64,000 nt of DNA from contig JAHBXL010000015.1 in assembly GCA_019636495.1 (NCBI GenBank), forward strand, positions 60,220 to 124,219. The letters run 5' to 3'. The first letter of the stretch is position 1. The number at the start of each line of letters is the position of its first letter. The notes beneath the pieces are model-generated. The model did not search any database. It had not been told where the DNA came from and saw only the letters and a program-made list of their open reading frames with translations. Below are positions 48,055-56,066 of this stretch, piece by piece. A program made the translations under genes and the position numbers. This DNA is from Phycisphaeraceae bacterium. GTDB taxonomy: Bacteria; Planctomycetota; Phycisphaerae; Phycisphaerales; UBA1924.

Positions 48055-50718
48055 ATGCCAGCCAGCCAAGTCGGTCGTCATGTCTTCAGCCTGCCGTTGC
48101 CCGCGGCCTTGTCGTGCAGGCCCGTGGCTCTCGCCGCGGCGGCGCTGACGCTCGTTTGCGCGACCGAATCGGGCCTCGCTCAGGACAACAAGGGCACGCA
48201 ACCCACCCGCCCCGTGCCGACCCGTCCGGGCAGCGGCGTTCCGGCACCGACACCGCCGCGAACGGCGGGGGGGCAACCGGCCGGCGCGCAGCCTTCTGGC
48301 GCGCGCGGCGGCACCGAGATGGTCCGCCAGATGAAGCCGGCGGAGGCGGGGCTCAAGGAGGGCGAGAAGTACCAGTTCGGCCCGTACTCCGAGCCCATCG
48401 AACTGACCGAACTCATCGAACTTGTCCGGCAGGACTTTGATCTGGAGTTGCTCTACACCGACTCGGGCCTGAAGGGCCAGAGCGTGGTGATCAACACGGC
48501 GGTGACGCTGCCGCAAGAGCAGGTCCTGCCGTTTGTCCTGACGCTGCTGGAGCAGAAGGACTACACCATCGTGCGGGACGCTTCGGGCGTGCACATGGTG
48601 CAGCCGAAGAACACGGTGCAGGCGAACATCGGGCAGGGAATCCTCAGCCCGACGAAGATCATCCGCACACCGGGTCTCAAGCCCAGTTCGCTGCAGGGGC
48701 TGATCGCCAGCCTGCTCGCCAAGGGCGGCGCGCAGGCCAATGTGCCCGTGTTCCTCGACGACTTGGGCGTGATCGTCATGACCGACACGCCCCGGAACAC
48801 CCGCCTGGTGGAGGAGGCTGTTGCCAGCGTCATTCGCGAGCGCGAGTTGCACCGCTTCATGCGCTACGAGATTCACAACATCGCGGCGTCGTCGGCCCGT
48901 GACCGCATCTTCGAACTCCTCGGCTCGGGCGTGGCGCGCGGCGCCGTCGGTGCGCAGGGCGCACAGCCCGGTCAGGCCGCCGCAGCGGGCCTGGCGGGCG
49001 TGCTCACGAACCTGCCCGAACGGCTGAGCGTCGATCCCGGCTCGAACGCGCTGTTCTTCCGAGGGCGCGACGACGAGGGGCAGTTGCTGGCCGACCTGCT
49101 GGCGCTGGTCGACGTGCCGATCACGCTGGTTTCGCGGTTCTACTCCGTCGGTTCCGAGACCGCCGAGACCGTTGCGACCGAAGGCTCGCGTCAGTTGCTC
49201 GGCGAGGTCACGACCTTCCAGAGCGCCGATGGCGGGCTGGCAAGCCGAGCGGGGCTGGCCACGCGCCCGGCCGGCGCAACCGGCGCACCCGGGCAGGCCC
49301 AGCAGACCGCGCTCAGCGGAAGCGGGTTTGTCATCTACCCGAGGGCCGGCGGGTTCATCTACCGCGGCACCGAGGCGCAGCACGCCCGCGTCGACGCGCT
49401 CGTCCGCGAACTCGGCGACCTGATCGACAACGACACGCCCATTACGCAGTTCTATAAACTCAAGCACCAGAAAGCGGTCGACGTCGCGGAGACGATCAAC
49501 AGCCTTCTCTCCGGACAGTCGCGTCAGGGCGGGGCCAACTCGCCCCTGCTGGGGCGCGATCTCGGCCAGGGGAGGCGCGATCCGTTCAATCAGAATCGCG
49601 CTCGCACGACCGCGCCGCGCGCCGCCGACCAGGTCGGCGCAAGCGCCGACACGGCGGCGGGCGATGCCGTCGGCGATCTGACCGCCGATGAGGTCTTCGT
49701 CCTCGCCGACGAGAAGAACAACCAGGTGCTGGTCAAGGCGCCCAAGCGTCTGCAGCCGCAGATGAAGTCGCTCATCGCGCAACTCGATCTCCTGCGGCCG
49801 CAGGTCTACATCGAGGCCAAGATCGTCACCGTGACGATCGGCGACGACTTCCGCTTCGCGGCGGAGGTGCAGCAGATCATCGGGCAGTTCGCGCTCAACA
49901 CCAACTTCGGCCTCGGCTCGATCGGCGCCGGCGGCACGCTTCAGGACCCCAAGAACCCCGCGACCAACCTCGCGGGCCTGACCACCGCGCTGATCCGCTC
50001 GAAGGACGTGCCGTTCATCATCAACACCATCCAGCGCAACAACGAAGCGCGCGTCGTCGCCACGCCGCAGTTGCTCGTCGACGACAACGAGGAGGCGGAA
50101 GTCTCGAGCCTTGACCAGCAGCCGACCTCGACCATCAGTCTTGGCACCGGCGGCAACACCGACCGGCTCGGCTTCTCCGGGTACGAGCCGGCGGGCCCCA
50201 AGATGCGAATCAAGCCGCAGGTTTCCGACGCCGGCAGCGTGAAACTCGAGTACGAGATCGAGATTTCGTCGTTCACCGGCGATGCGAGCGCCGACGGCTC
50301 GCCGCCGCCCAAGCGCGAGGACAAAGTACGGGCCGACTCCGTCACCGTGCCCAGCGACTCCACGATCGTTGTCGGCGGGCTGGTGTTCGAGTCCGTCACC
50401 GAGGCCGATTCGGGCATCCCCTTCCTCAAGGACATCCCGGGGATCGGCATGCTCTTCAAGGACATGCGCAAGACCAGCCGCAAGACGCTGCTCTACGTGT
50501 TCGTAACGCCGCGGGTCATGCGCGACACGAGTTTCAACGACCTGCGCATCCTCAGCAAGGGGCCGATGGCCGCCGCGAAGATCAACGCCGAGATTCCCGA
50601 TGCCGAGCCGCTCCGCATGGAGATTCTCGACCAGCACATGCGTCGCGAGCCGGCTCCCGATTCCGGCAGCCTGCGCCGGCCGCGGCCGGCGACGCGGGTG
50701 TACTGGGACGCGGATTGA
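48055..50718 (+). CDS. gspD: Type II secretion/type IV pilus secretin
   Basis: Outer-membrane channel subunit, 887 residues. A signal peptide (about 1-42, ending L-A) is followed by a Pro/Gly/Ala-rich linker, N-domains (about 120-480, with L-L-Y-T-D-S-G-L-K-G-Q and V-I-V-M-T-D-T), and the secretin domain (about 580-830): V-Y-I-E-A-K-I-V-T-V, V-V-A-T-P-Q-L-L-V-D-D-N, then V-P-S-D-S-T-I-V-V-G-G-L and the gate/ring motif G-I-P-F-L-K-D-I-P. ATG 48055 has AAGGGA upstream. Followed 40 bp later by gspE; other gsp genes are absent here, so the rest of the apparatus is encoded elsewhere. Confidence 0.92.
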   Translation: MPASQVGRHVFSLPLPAALSCRPVALAAAALTLVCATESGLAQDNKGTQPTRPVPTRPGSGVPAPTPPRTAGGQPAGAQPSGARGGTEMVRQMKPAEAGLKEGEKYQFGPYSEPIELTELIELVRQDFDLELLYTDSGLKGQSVVINTAVTLPQEQVLPFVLTLLEQKDYTIVRDASGVHMVQPKNTVQANIGQGILSPTKIIRTPGLKPSSLQGLIASLLAKGGAQANVPVFLDDLGVIVMTDTPRNTRLVEEAVASVIRERELHRFMRYEIHNIAASSARDRIFELLGSGVARGAVGAQGAQPGQAAAAGLAGVLTNLPERLSVDPGSNALFFRGRDDEGQLLADLLALVDVPITLVSRFYSVGSETAETVATEGSRQLLGEVTTFQSADGGLASRAGLATRPAGATGAPGQAQQTALSGSGFVIYPRAGGFIYRGTEAQHARVDALVRELGDLIDNDTPITQFYKLKHQKAVDVAETINSLLSGQSRQGGANSPLLGRDLGQGRRDPFNQNRARTTAPRAADQVGASADTAAGDAVGDLTADEVFVLADEKNNQVLVKAPKRLQPQMKSLIAQLDLLRPQVYIEAKIVTVTIGDDFRFAAEVQQIIGQFALNTNFGLGSIGAGGTLQDPKNPATNLAGLTTALIRSKDVPFIINTIQRNNEARVVATPQLLVDDNEEAEVSSLDQQPTSTISLGTGGNTDRLGFSGYEPAGPKMRIKPQVSDAGSVKLEYEIEISSFTGDASADGSPPPKREDKVRADSVTVPSDSTIVVGGLVFESVTEADSGIPFLKDIPGIGMLFKDMRKTSRKTLLYVFVTPRVMRDTSFNDLRILSKGPMAAAKINAEIPDAEPLRMEILDQHMRREPAPDSGSLRRPRPATRVYWDAD

Positions 50719-50757
50719 TCGCCCTCGGGCGGCAAGGGACTCCGGAGCGCACAGAGC

Positions 50758-52494
50758 ATGAACCTCGGCAAGAGTCTGGGCAAGTTCAATCGCGGGCGAG
50801 CGACGGGCGCAGCAGCCGCGCCCGAACAGCGCGCCGCCGAGAGTGCGAACTGGCCCGCCGTCGCGCGCCGGTTCGGCGAACTCGAACTCAAGCCCGATCA
50901 ACTCCGCACCTTCCCGCAACTGCCCGGCAGCGACGACGAGCCCTGGGACGTTCTGCTCTCGATGCTCGCCATCGACGAGCACACCGCGCTCACCAAACTC
51001 GCTGCGCGGACCGGGCTGCCCATGGACCCCGAGCCGCGATTCCACGAATCCGCGGCGAAGTTCTACGAGCAGGTGCCCGCGGCCGCGGCGCGCGAGCGCC
51101 TGGTCGCGGGCGTCGAGAGCGATGGGACGGTGATGGTCTGCGCGACGGCCCAGCCCATGCAGCCCGCGGTGTTCAGCCTGCTCGAAGAGCGACTGGGCAT
51201 GCCGGTTCGGCTGGTTCTGTCGCCGCGCGGCGCGGTGGTGAACCTGATCAACCGCGGGTACGAGCAGAAGCAGGACCTGGTGACGGAGATCGTCGAGGAG
51301 ATGCCCCTCGACGAGCGGGCCATCGAGTCCGCCGCGGGCAGCATCCGCAACGCGACCGACCTGCTGCAACTGGCGCGGCAGACACCGGTCATCCGGCTGG
51401 TGAACATGATCCTGTTCGAGGCGCTGCGCCGCCGCGCCAGCGACATTCACGTGCACCCGATGGAGAGCCGGCTGGTCATCCGGTTCCGCATCGACGGCAT
51501 GCTCGTGGACGCGTTCATGCCGCCGCTCGCGCTGGCGCCGGCCATCAGTTCGCGTTTGAAGGTGATGACCGAACTGGACATCGCCAACCGCCACTCGCCG
51601 CAGGACGGCCACTCGACCGTGCGCGTCGGCAACCGCAAGATCGACATCCGACTGTCCGTGATCCCCACGGTCTACGGCGAGCGCGTGGTGCTCCGACTGC
51701 TCGACCAGACGCAGACGCAGTTGTCGCTGGATGATGTGGGCATGACCAAGGGGATGCAGCAGGAGTTCGTCGAACTCCTCCGCCGCAACACCGGCATCAT
51801 CCTTGTCACCGGGCCGACCGGCTCAGGCAAGACCACCACGCTCTACGGCGGGCTGGGAATGGTGGACCGCGCCAGCCGCAATGTCATGACCATCGAGGAC
51901 CCGGTCGAGTACCACCTCGAGGGCATCAGCCAGACCCAGGTGAATGTCAAGCGCGGCGTGACGTTCGCCGCGGGACTGCGCGCCCTGCTTCGTCAGGACC
52001 CGGACGTGATCCTCGTCGGCGAAATCCGCGATCAGGAGACCGCGCAACTGGCGGTGCAGGCGAGCCTGACGGGCCACCTCGTGCTCGCGACACTGCACAC
52101 CAACGATGCGCCCAGCGCGATCGCACGACTGATCGACATCGGCATCGAGCCGTACCTGATCACCTCGACGCTGCTGGCGAGCATGGCCCAGCGGCTTTTG
52201 CGGCGAACGTGCAAGGTGTGCGGTGGGAGCGGGAAGGGGACGGCGTTTGTGGCCGGCGCGAGCGGGGGCCGGTGCGAGAAGTGCTTCGGCAGCGGGTACT
52301 TCGGCCGGATCGCGGTGTACGAGATCATGCGGATGACCGACCGGCTGCGCGAACTGACGATTCAGGGTGCCGACGCGGTGACGCTGGCCAAGTCGGCGCA
52401 CGCGGAGGGGATGCGGAGCATGATCGATGATGCCCGCGAGAAGGTGTCCCGCAGCCTGACCGACGAGGCCGAGATCCGCCGCGTGCTGGATTGA
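50758..52494 (+). CDS. gspE: Type II secretion/type IV pilus ATPase
   Basis: Cytoplasmic assembly ATPase of 578 residues, working with gspD's apparatus. The N-terminal domain (about 20-170) is followed by the catalytic core: R-A-S-D-I-H (Asp box region), Walker A G-P-T-G-S-G-K-T-T-T at about 352, the Walker B-like V-I-L-V-G-E-I-R-D, and the L-A-T-L-H-T-N-D His box. The zinc knuckle is C-K-V-C-G-G-S-G and C-E-K-C-F-G-S-G, separated by 17 residues. This is shorter than the usual spacing and each knuckle has the DnaJ-like CxxCxGxG form. ATG 50758. Confidence 0.94.
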   Translation: MNLGKSLGKFNRGRATGAAAAPEQRAAESANWPAVARRFGELELKPDQLRTFPQLPGSDDEPWDVLLSMLAIDEHTALTKLAARTGLPMDPEPRFHESAAKFYEQVPAAAARERLVAGVESDGTVMVCATAQPMQPAVFSLLEERLGMPVRLVLSPRGAVVNLINRGYEQKQDLVTEIVEEMPLDERAIESAAGSIRNATDLLQLARQTPVIRLVNMILFEALRRRASDIHVHPMESRLVIRFRIDGMLVDAFMPPLALAPAISSRLKVMTELDIANRHSPQDGHSTVRVGNRKIDIRLSVIPTVYGERVVLRLLDQTQTQLSLDDVGMTKGMQQEFVELLRRNTGIILVTGPTGSGKTTTLYGGLGMVDRASRNVMTIEDPVEYHLEGISQTQVNVKRGVTFAAGLRALLRQDPDVILVGEIRDQETAQLAVQASLTGHLVLATLHTNDAPSAIARLIDIGIEPYLITSTLLASMAQRLLRRTCKVCGGSGKGTAFVAGASGGRCEKCFGSGYFGRIAVYEIMRMTDRLRELTIQGADAVTLAKSAHAEGMRSMIDDAREKVSRSLTDEAEIRRVLD

Positions 52495-52774
52495 GCCCCG
52501 GGCCTTTGGCGGCGCTCCGTGCCGCGCCGTGGTGCCATTTCGGGTCCACTGTGCGCGGCGGAGATTCTGGCTCCTCCTTTCCAGACAGATAACCTGGGAT
52601 CGAGTAACCCCTAAAATGGTGAGATCAGGGAGGTCGTCCGCCCTGGTCTCGGCAAAAACCGGCCATCGCTACCGGGATTTGCCTTGCAATTTCTCCCCGA
52701 GCGAACATCATGTCTGCGGAGACCGCCCGCCCGGCCTAGCGGCCGCGTGGGCTTCACAAGAGGGAGAGTCATCG
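52495..52774. other. Intergenic region with degenerate repeat and possible sigma-54 promoter
   Basis: No gene. At 52503-52531, right after gspE, a degenerate copy of palindromic repeat family B (CTTTGG, then CTCCGTGCCG). At 52673-52688 the bases CGGGATTTGCCTTGCA match the -24 GG and -12 TTGCA elements of a sigma-54 promoter with the right spacing (GG, ten bases, GC). Transcription would begin about 75 bases before the PAP-CTERM gene. Confidence 0.4.
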
Positions 52775-53989
52775 ATGCAGATTTCGTTCAACCGCCCGAT
52801 TCGGGCGATGCGTTCTGGTTCTCGGTCGGTGGTGCCGGCCGCGGCGCTTCTGCTCGCGGCAGGAACCGCAAGCGCCGGGGTGGTGCCGTTTTCAACATCT
52901 GAGATCAACCACTGGCTGCTGGTCGGCATGGGGCCGGTGAACTCGTCGGGCGGACAGCCGGGCATCGGCCAGGCGGTGAACGTCAACAACTTCGAGTTGG
53001 GCGCGAACAAGGCCCCGGTGCCCGCGCCCAGCAGTTTCGGGCCCGGCCTGCTGGGCAACGTGCCGAACATCCCGCTGAATGCCATGCCGGTGGGTTCGGG
53101 GATCTGCTACCGCGGCAACGTTGCGGTCACGCATCCCAGCGGCGTGTTCAATCTGCAGGATGTCGGCGTGTACGGCAACCGCGGCGTGTGGACGCAGCGC
53201 GCGCTGCCTTCGGCCGATGCGGGAACACAGAACTCGTTCTACAACGATCCGAACCACTTCCCGAACACCTTCAACCCGACGGGGTTCACCAATCCCGGCG
53301 TGCACAACAACACGGGCGGCACGGGATCGGTTGTGAATCCCGGCGCGGCGGTGCAGTCGACGCGGATGGATGCGCCGAACTTCGCCGGCGTGACCGGCGG
53401 CGTGGATCACTCCGCGCTCCGCGGCGAGATCGCATCGGCGCGGACCGCCATCAACGGTTTGGCGCAGACAGGCACGCTGAACGTCAGCGGCTCGGGCGGG
53501 ACAATCAACTCGCACACGACCATCACGCTTGGCCCGGGGCTGAACGTGATCGACATCGTGACGGGCGGGAACGACTTCCTGCTTCAGAATGCGAACCTGG
53601 TGATTGATGGCCCCGCGGGCTCGGGCGCGATCTTCCGGGTGCCGGGCAACGCCAACTTCCTCGTCTCGCAGGCGAACATCCTGATCGGCAACGGCGGGAT
53701 CGACCTCGGGAGCGTGCTGTTTTACTCCGACCGGCAGACCAACAACCAGCACTTCAACTTCAACAACACCGTCATCCACGGGGTGGCCTTCTGGACGGTC
53801 GGTCTGGCCGGCGGCGAGATCAACATCAACAACGCCCAGGGCTGCACGCAGTTGATCGCCGACAAGATCACGCTCAACGATGTGCGCTTCTGCCAGTGTG
53901 GCTTTGTCCCGGTTCCCGCGCCCGGCGCGGCGGGGTTGCTGGGGCTCGGGGCGCTGTGGGCAATACGCCGGCGCCGGACACCGCGGTAG
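52775..53989 (+). CDS. Exported PAP-CTERM anchored protein
   Basis: A 404-residue extracellular protein: signal peptide (1-36, ending A-S-A-G), an Asn/Gly/Ser-rich body with choice-of-anchor-like repeats (N-A-N-L-V-I-D-G, N-A-N-F-L-V-S-Q-A-N-I), and a C-terminal sorting signal, V-P-A-P-G-A-A-G-L-L-G-L-G, then I-R-R-R-R. PEP-CTERM proteins are processed by exosortase and often belong to biofilm matrix (family knowledge). ATG 52775 follows AGAGGGAGAG. A second protein with this anchor is at 1105-2220. Confidence 0.8.
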   Translation: MQISFNRPIRAMRSGSRSVVPAAALLLAAGTASAGVVPFSTSEINHWLLVGMGPVNSSGGQPGIGQAVNVNNFELGANKAPVPAPSSFGPGLLGNVPNIPLNAMPVGSGICYRGNVAVTHPSGVFNLQDVGVYGNRGVWTQRALPSADAGTQNSFYNDPNHFPNTFNPTGFTNPGVHNNTGGTGSVVNPGAAVQSTRMDAPNFAGVTGGVDHSALRGEIASARTAINGLAQTGTLNVSGSGGTINSHTTITLGPGLNVIDIVTGGNDFLLQNANLVIDGPAGSGAIFRVPGNANFLVSQANILIGNGGIDLGSVLFYSDRQTNNQHFNFNNTVIHGVAFWTVGLAGGEININNAQGCTQLIADKITLNDVRFCQCGFVPVPAPGAAGLLGLGALWAIRRRRTPR

Positions 53990-54054
53990 CGGTATCGAAC
54001 CGACTACGGAGCGGATCTCAGCATCCCCGTCTTCCGGCCGGTGTGTTTTTCGTG

Positions 54055-54060
54055 TATACT
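54055..54060 (+). promoter_or_regulatory. -10 promoter of the DUF433/DUF5615 operon
   Basis: TATACT, then six bases CTGTGC, then ATG 54067; a weak -35 (TTCCGG) lies 17 bases upstream. Transcription would start at the A of the ATG, giving a leaderless message. Same geometry as at 27990-28001. Confidence 0.55.
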
Positions 54061-54066
54061 CTGTGC

Positions 54067-54294
54067 ATGCCCCGCTTTGATCGAATCACGGTCGATCCCC
54101 ACCAGTTGGGCGGCGTGCCTTGCGTTCGTCGGCTGCGCATTCCCGTGGCGACGATTGTCGGGTTGATTGCGCAGCGTCAGACGCGTGAGCAGATTCTCAG
54201 GGACTATCCGGACCTTGAAGATGCGGACATCTCGCAGGCTCTTGATTACGCCGCGGAGGCTGTGCGCGAGCGGCAACTTCCACTGGCTGGCTGA
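54067..54294 (+). CDS. DUF433 antitoxin-like protein
   Basis: A 75-residue protein with the DUF433 winged-helix layout: R-I-T-V-D-P, G-V-P-C-V-R-R-L-R-I-P-V, T-I-V-G-L-I-A and L-R-D-Y-P-D-L-E-D-A-D-I-S-Q-A-L-D-Y-A. DUF433 proteins are usually the antitoxin beside DUF5615 PIN-like toxins. It lies one base into the next gene (TGATG), so the two are co-translated. The start has no ribosome site and a -10 box six bases upstream. Confidence 0.9.
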   Translation: MPRFDRITVDPHQLGGVPCVRRLRIPVATIVGLIAQRQTREQILRDYPDLEDADISQALDYAAEAVRERQLPLAG

Positions 54295-54659
54295 TGCGGT
54301 TCCTCGTTGACAATAGCCTGTCCCCTCGATTCGCCGAGGCTCTGGTGACTCTTGGGCATGATGCGCTGCACATGCGGTCGAGGCTGCCCGCCGATTCCGC
54401 GGACGAAGTCATTTTTGACTTTGCGGCGGCGCACGATCGGATTGTGCTCGCGCAGGACACGGACTTTGGAACAATCCTCGCCCGTCGACGATCGGATCGG
54501 CCTTCGGTCGTGCTGTTCCGCGGCCGTCTGAAGGCGACGGCGGATGTCGTCAGCATGTTCGCCGCGCACCTGCCGTCGATCGCCGAAGACCTTGCAGCGG
54601 GCGCGGTGGTGGTGTTCGACGACACCCGAGTCCGAGTGCGACGGCTTCCGATCGCGTGA
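54294..54659 (+). CDS. DUF5615 PIN-like toxin
   Basis: A 121-residue protein: R-F-L-V-D-N-S-L-S-P-R-F near the N-terminus, G-H-D-A-L-H, I-V-L-A-Q-D-T-D-F-G at about 51-60 and a late R-V-R-R-L. The acidic residues of the PIN-like fold (D6, D56, D58) are seen. DUF5615 proteins are predicted RNases, toxin partners of DUF433. Overlaps it by one base. Downstream serA converges with a two-base gap. Confidence 0.9.
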   Translation: MRFLVDNSLSPRFAEALVTLGHDALHMRSRLPADSADEVIFDFAAAHDRIVLAQDTDFGTILARRRSDRPSVVLFRGRLKATADVVSMFAAHLPSIAEDLAAGAVVVFDDTRVRVRRLPIA

Positions 54660-54661
54660 CT

Positions 54662-56005
54662 TTACCACAGCATCCGCACGCGGATGGTCTCGGGGATCGC
54701 CTTGAGGCGATCGACGATCGGCGCGGCGTTGGTGGGGTCCACATCGAGCACGACATAGCCGACCTCGGGGTTGGTCTGGAGGTACTCGGCGGCGATGTTC
54801 GCGCCGACCTCGGCGATGATCGCGTGCATCTTGCTCAGCACGCCCGGCACATTGCGGTGGAAGTGCAGGATGCGGTGGCGGCGTGAGGAAGTGGCATGGC
54901 CGTCTGAGTGATGCTCAGACACGGACGGGACGCCCGTGCCACCTGAATCCACGGGCAGGATGCCCGTGCCACTCTGCTCGGGAAGATCGACCTGCGGCGA
55001 GTTCACACTGCCGGTCGTCGAGCCGTTGTTGATGAACCGCGTGAGTTTCGTGGCCACGTCCGATGCGATCGACTCCTGCGCCTCTTCGGTTGAGCCCGCG
55101 ACGTGCGGCGTGAGTATCACATTCGGCAGGCCGCGGAGTTCGCACTCAAACGCCGCGCCGTTGCTCCCGGGCTCGGTCGGGAAGACGTCCAGCGCGGCCC
55201 CGGCGACCTTTTTCTCGCGCAGCGCGGCGGCGAGTGCGGCGATATCCACCACCCCGCCGCGGGCGTTGTTGATGAGGTACGAGCCGGGCTTCATCGCCGC
55301 GATCTGCGCCGGGCCGACCAGCCGCTGCGTCGCGCGGGTCGCGGGCACGTGCATGGACACCACGTCGGCTTGCGCCAGCAGTTCATCGAGCGTGCGGACC
55401 GGTCGCGCATTGCCCAGCGGCAGCACCGCGGCGGTGTCGTAGAAGACCACCCGCATCCCCATCGCCTCAGCGAGGACCGAAACCTGCGATCCGATGCGGC
55501 CGTAGCCGACGATGCCGAGCGTGCGGCCGCGGACTTCGTGCGCGCCCGCGGCGGACTTGTCCCACACGCCCGCGTGCATCTGCGCGCTCTTGTCCGCCAG
55601 GCGGCGGTGCAGCGCGACAATCTCCGCGATCGTCAGTTCGGCGACGCTCCGCGTGTTCGAGAACGGCGAGTTGAACACCGGCACCCCGGCGAGGTTCGCA
55701 GCGCCGAGATCGACCTGGTTGGTCCCGATGCAGAAGCACCCGACTGTCAGCAGGCGCGGGCACTGGGCAAGCGCCGCAGCGCTGAGATTCGACGCCGAAC
55801 GGAGGCCCAGCACGTGCACGTCCCGCGCCGCCGCGGCCAGTTCGTCCCCTTCCAGCGCGCCGGCGTGCTGCTCGACCTGGAAGCCCTCGGCGGCGAACAG
55901 TTCCTGGGCGCGCGGGTGGATGCGCTCGAGGAGGAGAACGCGGATTTTGTCCTTGGGGAATGAAGTTCGCACGGGGGAAGGTAGGCGTGTGGGTGCGGTG
56001 GGCAT
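54662..56005 (-). CDS. serA: D-3-phosphoglycerate dehydrogenase
   Basis: First enzyme of serine synthesis, NAD-dependent, cytoplasmic. The 447 residues contain the substrate and NAD-binding core (about 20-320: G-Y-G-R-I-G at 167-172, Arg249 in N-N-A-R-G-G, Glu278 in F-P-T-E, His301 in P-H-V-A-G-S-T) and a C-terminal ACT domain (about 375-447, N-V-P-G-V-L-S), so serine feedback is likely. Between them a 31-residue linker (about 344-374) is encoded by palindromic repeat DNA. Closest in layout to E. coli SerA. ATG 56005. Confidence 0.96.
   Translation of the reverse strand: MPTAPTRLPSPVRTSFPKDKIRVLLLERIHPRAQELFAAEGFQVEQHAGALEGDELAAAARDVHVLGLRSASNLSAAALAQCPRLLTVGCFCIGTNQVDLGAANLAGVPVFNSPFSNTRSVAELTIAEIVALHRRLADKSAQMHAGVWDKSAAGAHEVRGRTLGIVGYGRIGSQVSVLAEAMGMRVVFYDTAAVLPLGNARPVRTLDELLAQADVVSMHVPATRATQRLVGPAQIAAMKPGSYLINNARGGVVDIAALAAALREKKVAGAALDVFPTEPGSNGAAFECELRGLPNVILTPHVAGSTEEAQESIASDVATKLTRFINNGSTTGSVNSPQVDLPEQSGTGILPVDSGGTGVPSVSEHHSDGHATSSRRHRILHFHRNVPGVLSKMHAIIAEVGANIAAEYLQTNPEVGYVVLDVDPTNAAPIVDRLKAIPETIRVRMLW
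54884..54976. repeat. Palindromic repeat block inside serA
   Basis: Contains GGCACGGGCATCCTGCCCGT and, in the same direction, GGCACGGGCGTCCCGTCCGT on the minus strand, plus a GTCTGAG...CTCAGAC hairpin and outer TGGCA/TGCCA arms. In frame it encodes the phrase G-T-G-I-L-P-V-D and G-T-G-V-P-S-V-S. G/C-rich elements with this phrase are widespread in planctomycetes as intergenic palindromes (recollection, not checked). Confidence 0.8.
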
Positions 56006-56066
56006 GGTTATCGGACCGTGGGAGGGCGCCTTCGCATTCAGATCGCGCGATCCGCGCGTGCGCCGA

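Noticed and set aside
47635..51612. A very long open frame (over 1300 codons) on the minus strand opposite gspD and gspE
   Set aside because: It mirrors the codon bias of the real genes on the other strand (third-position G/C gives few stops). It has no start with a ribosome site and its translation is His/Arg-rich without any domain.
52620..52740. Region before the PAP-CTERM gene considered as a cyclic-di-GMP riboswitch
   Set aside because: GEMM core words (CACGCACAGGGCAAA, CGCAAAG) are not present; the sigma-54-like motif is a better though weak explanation.
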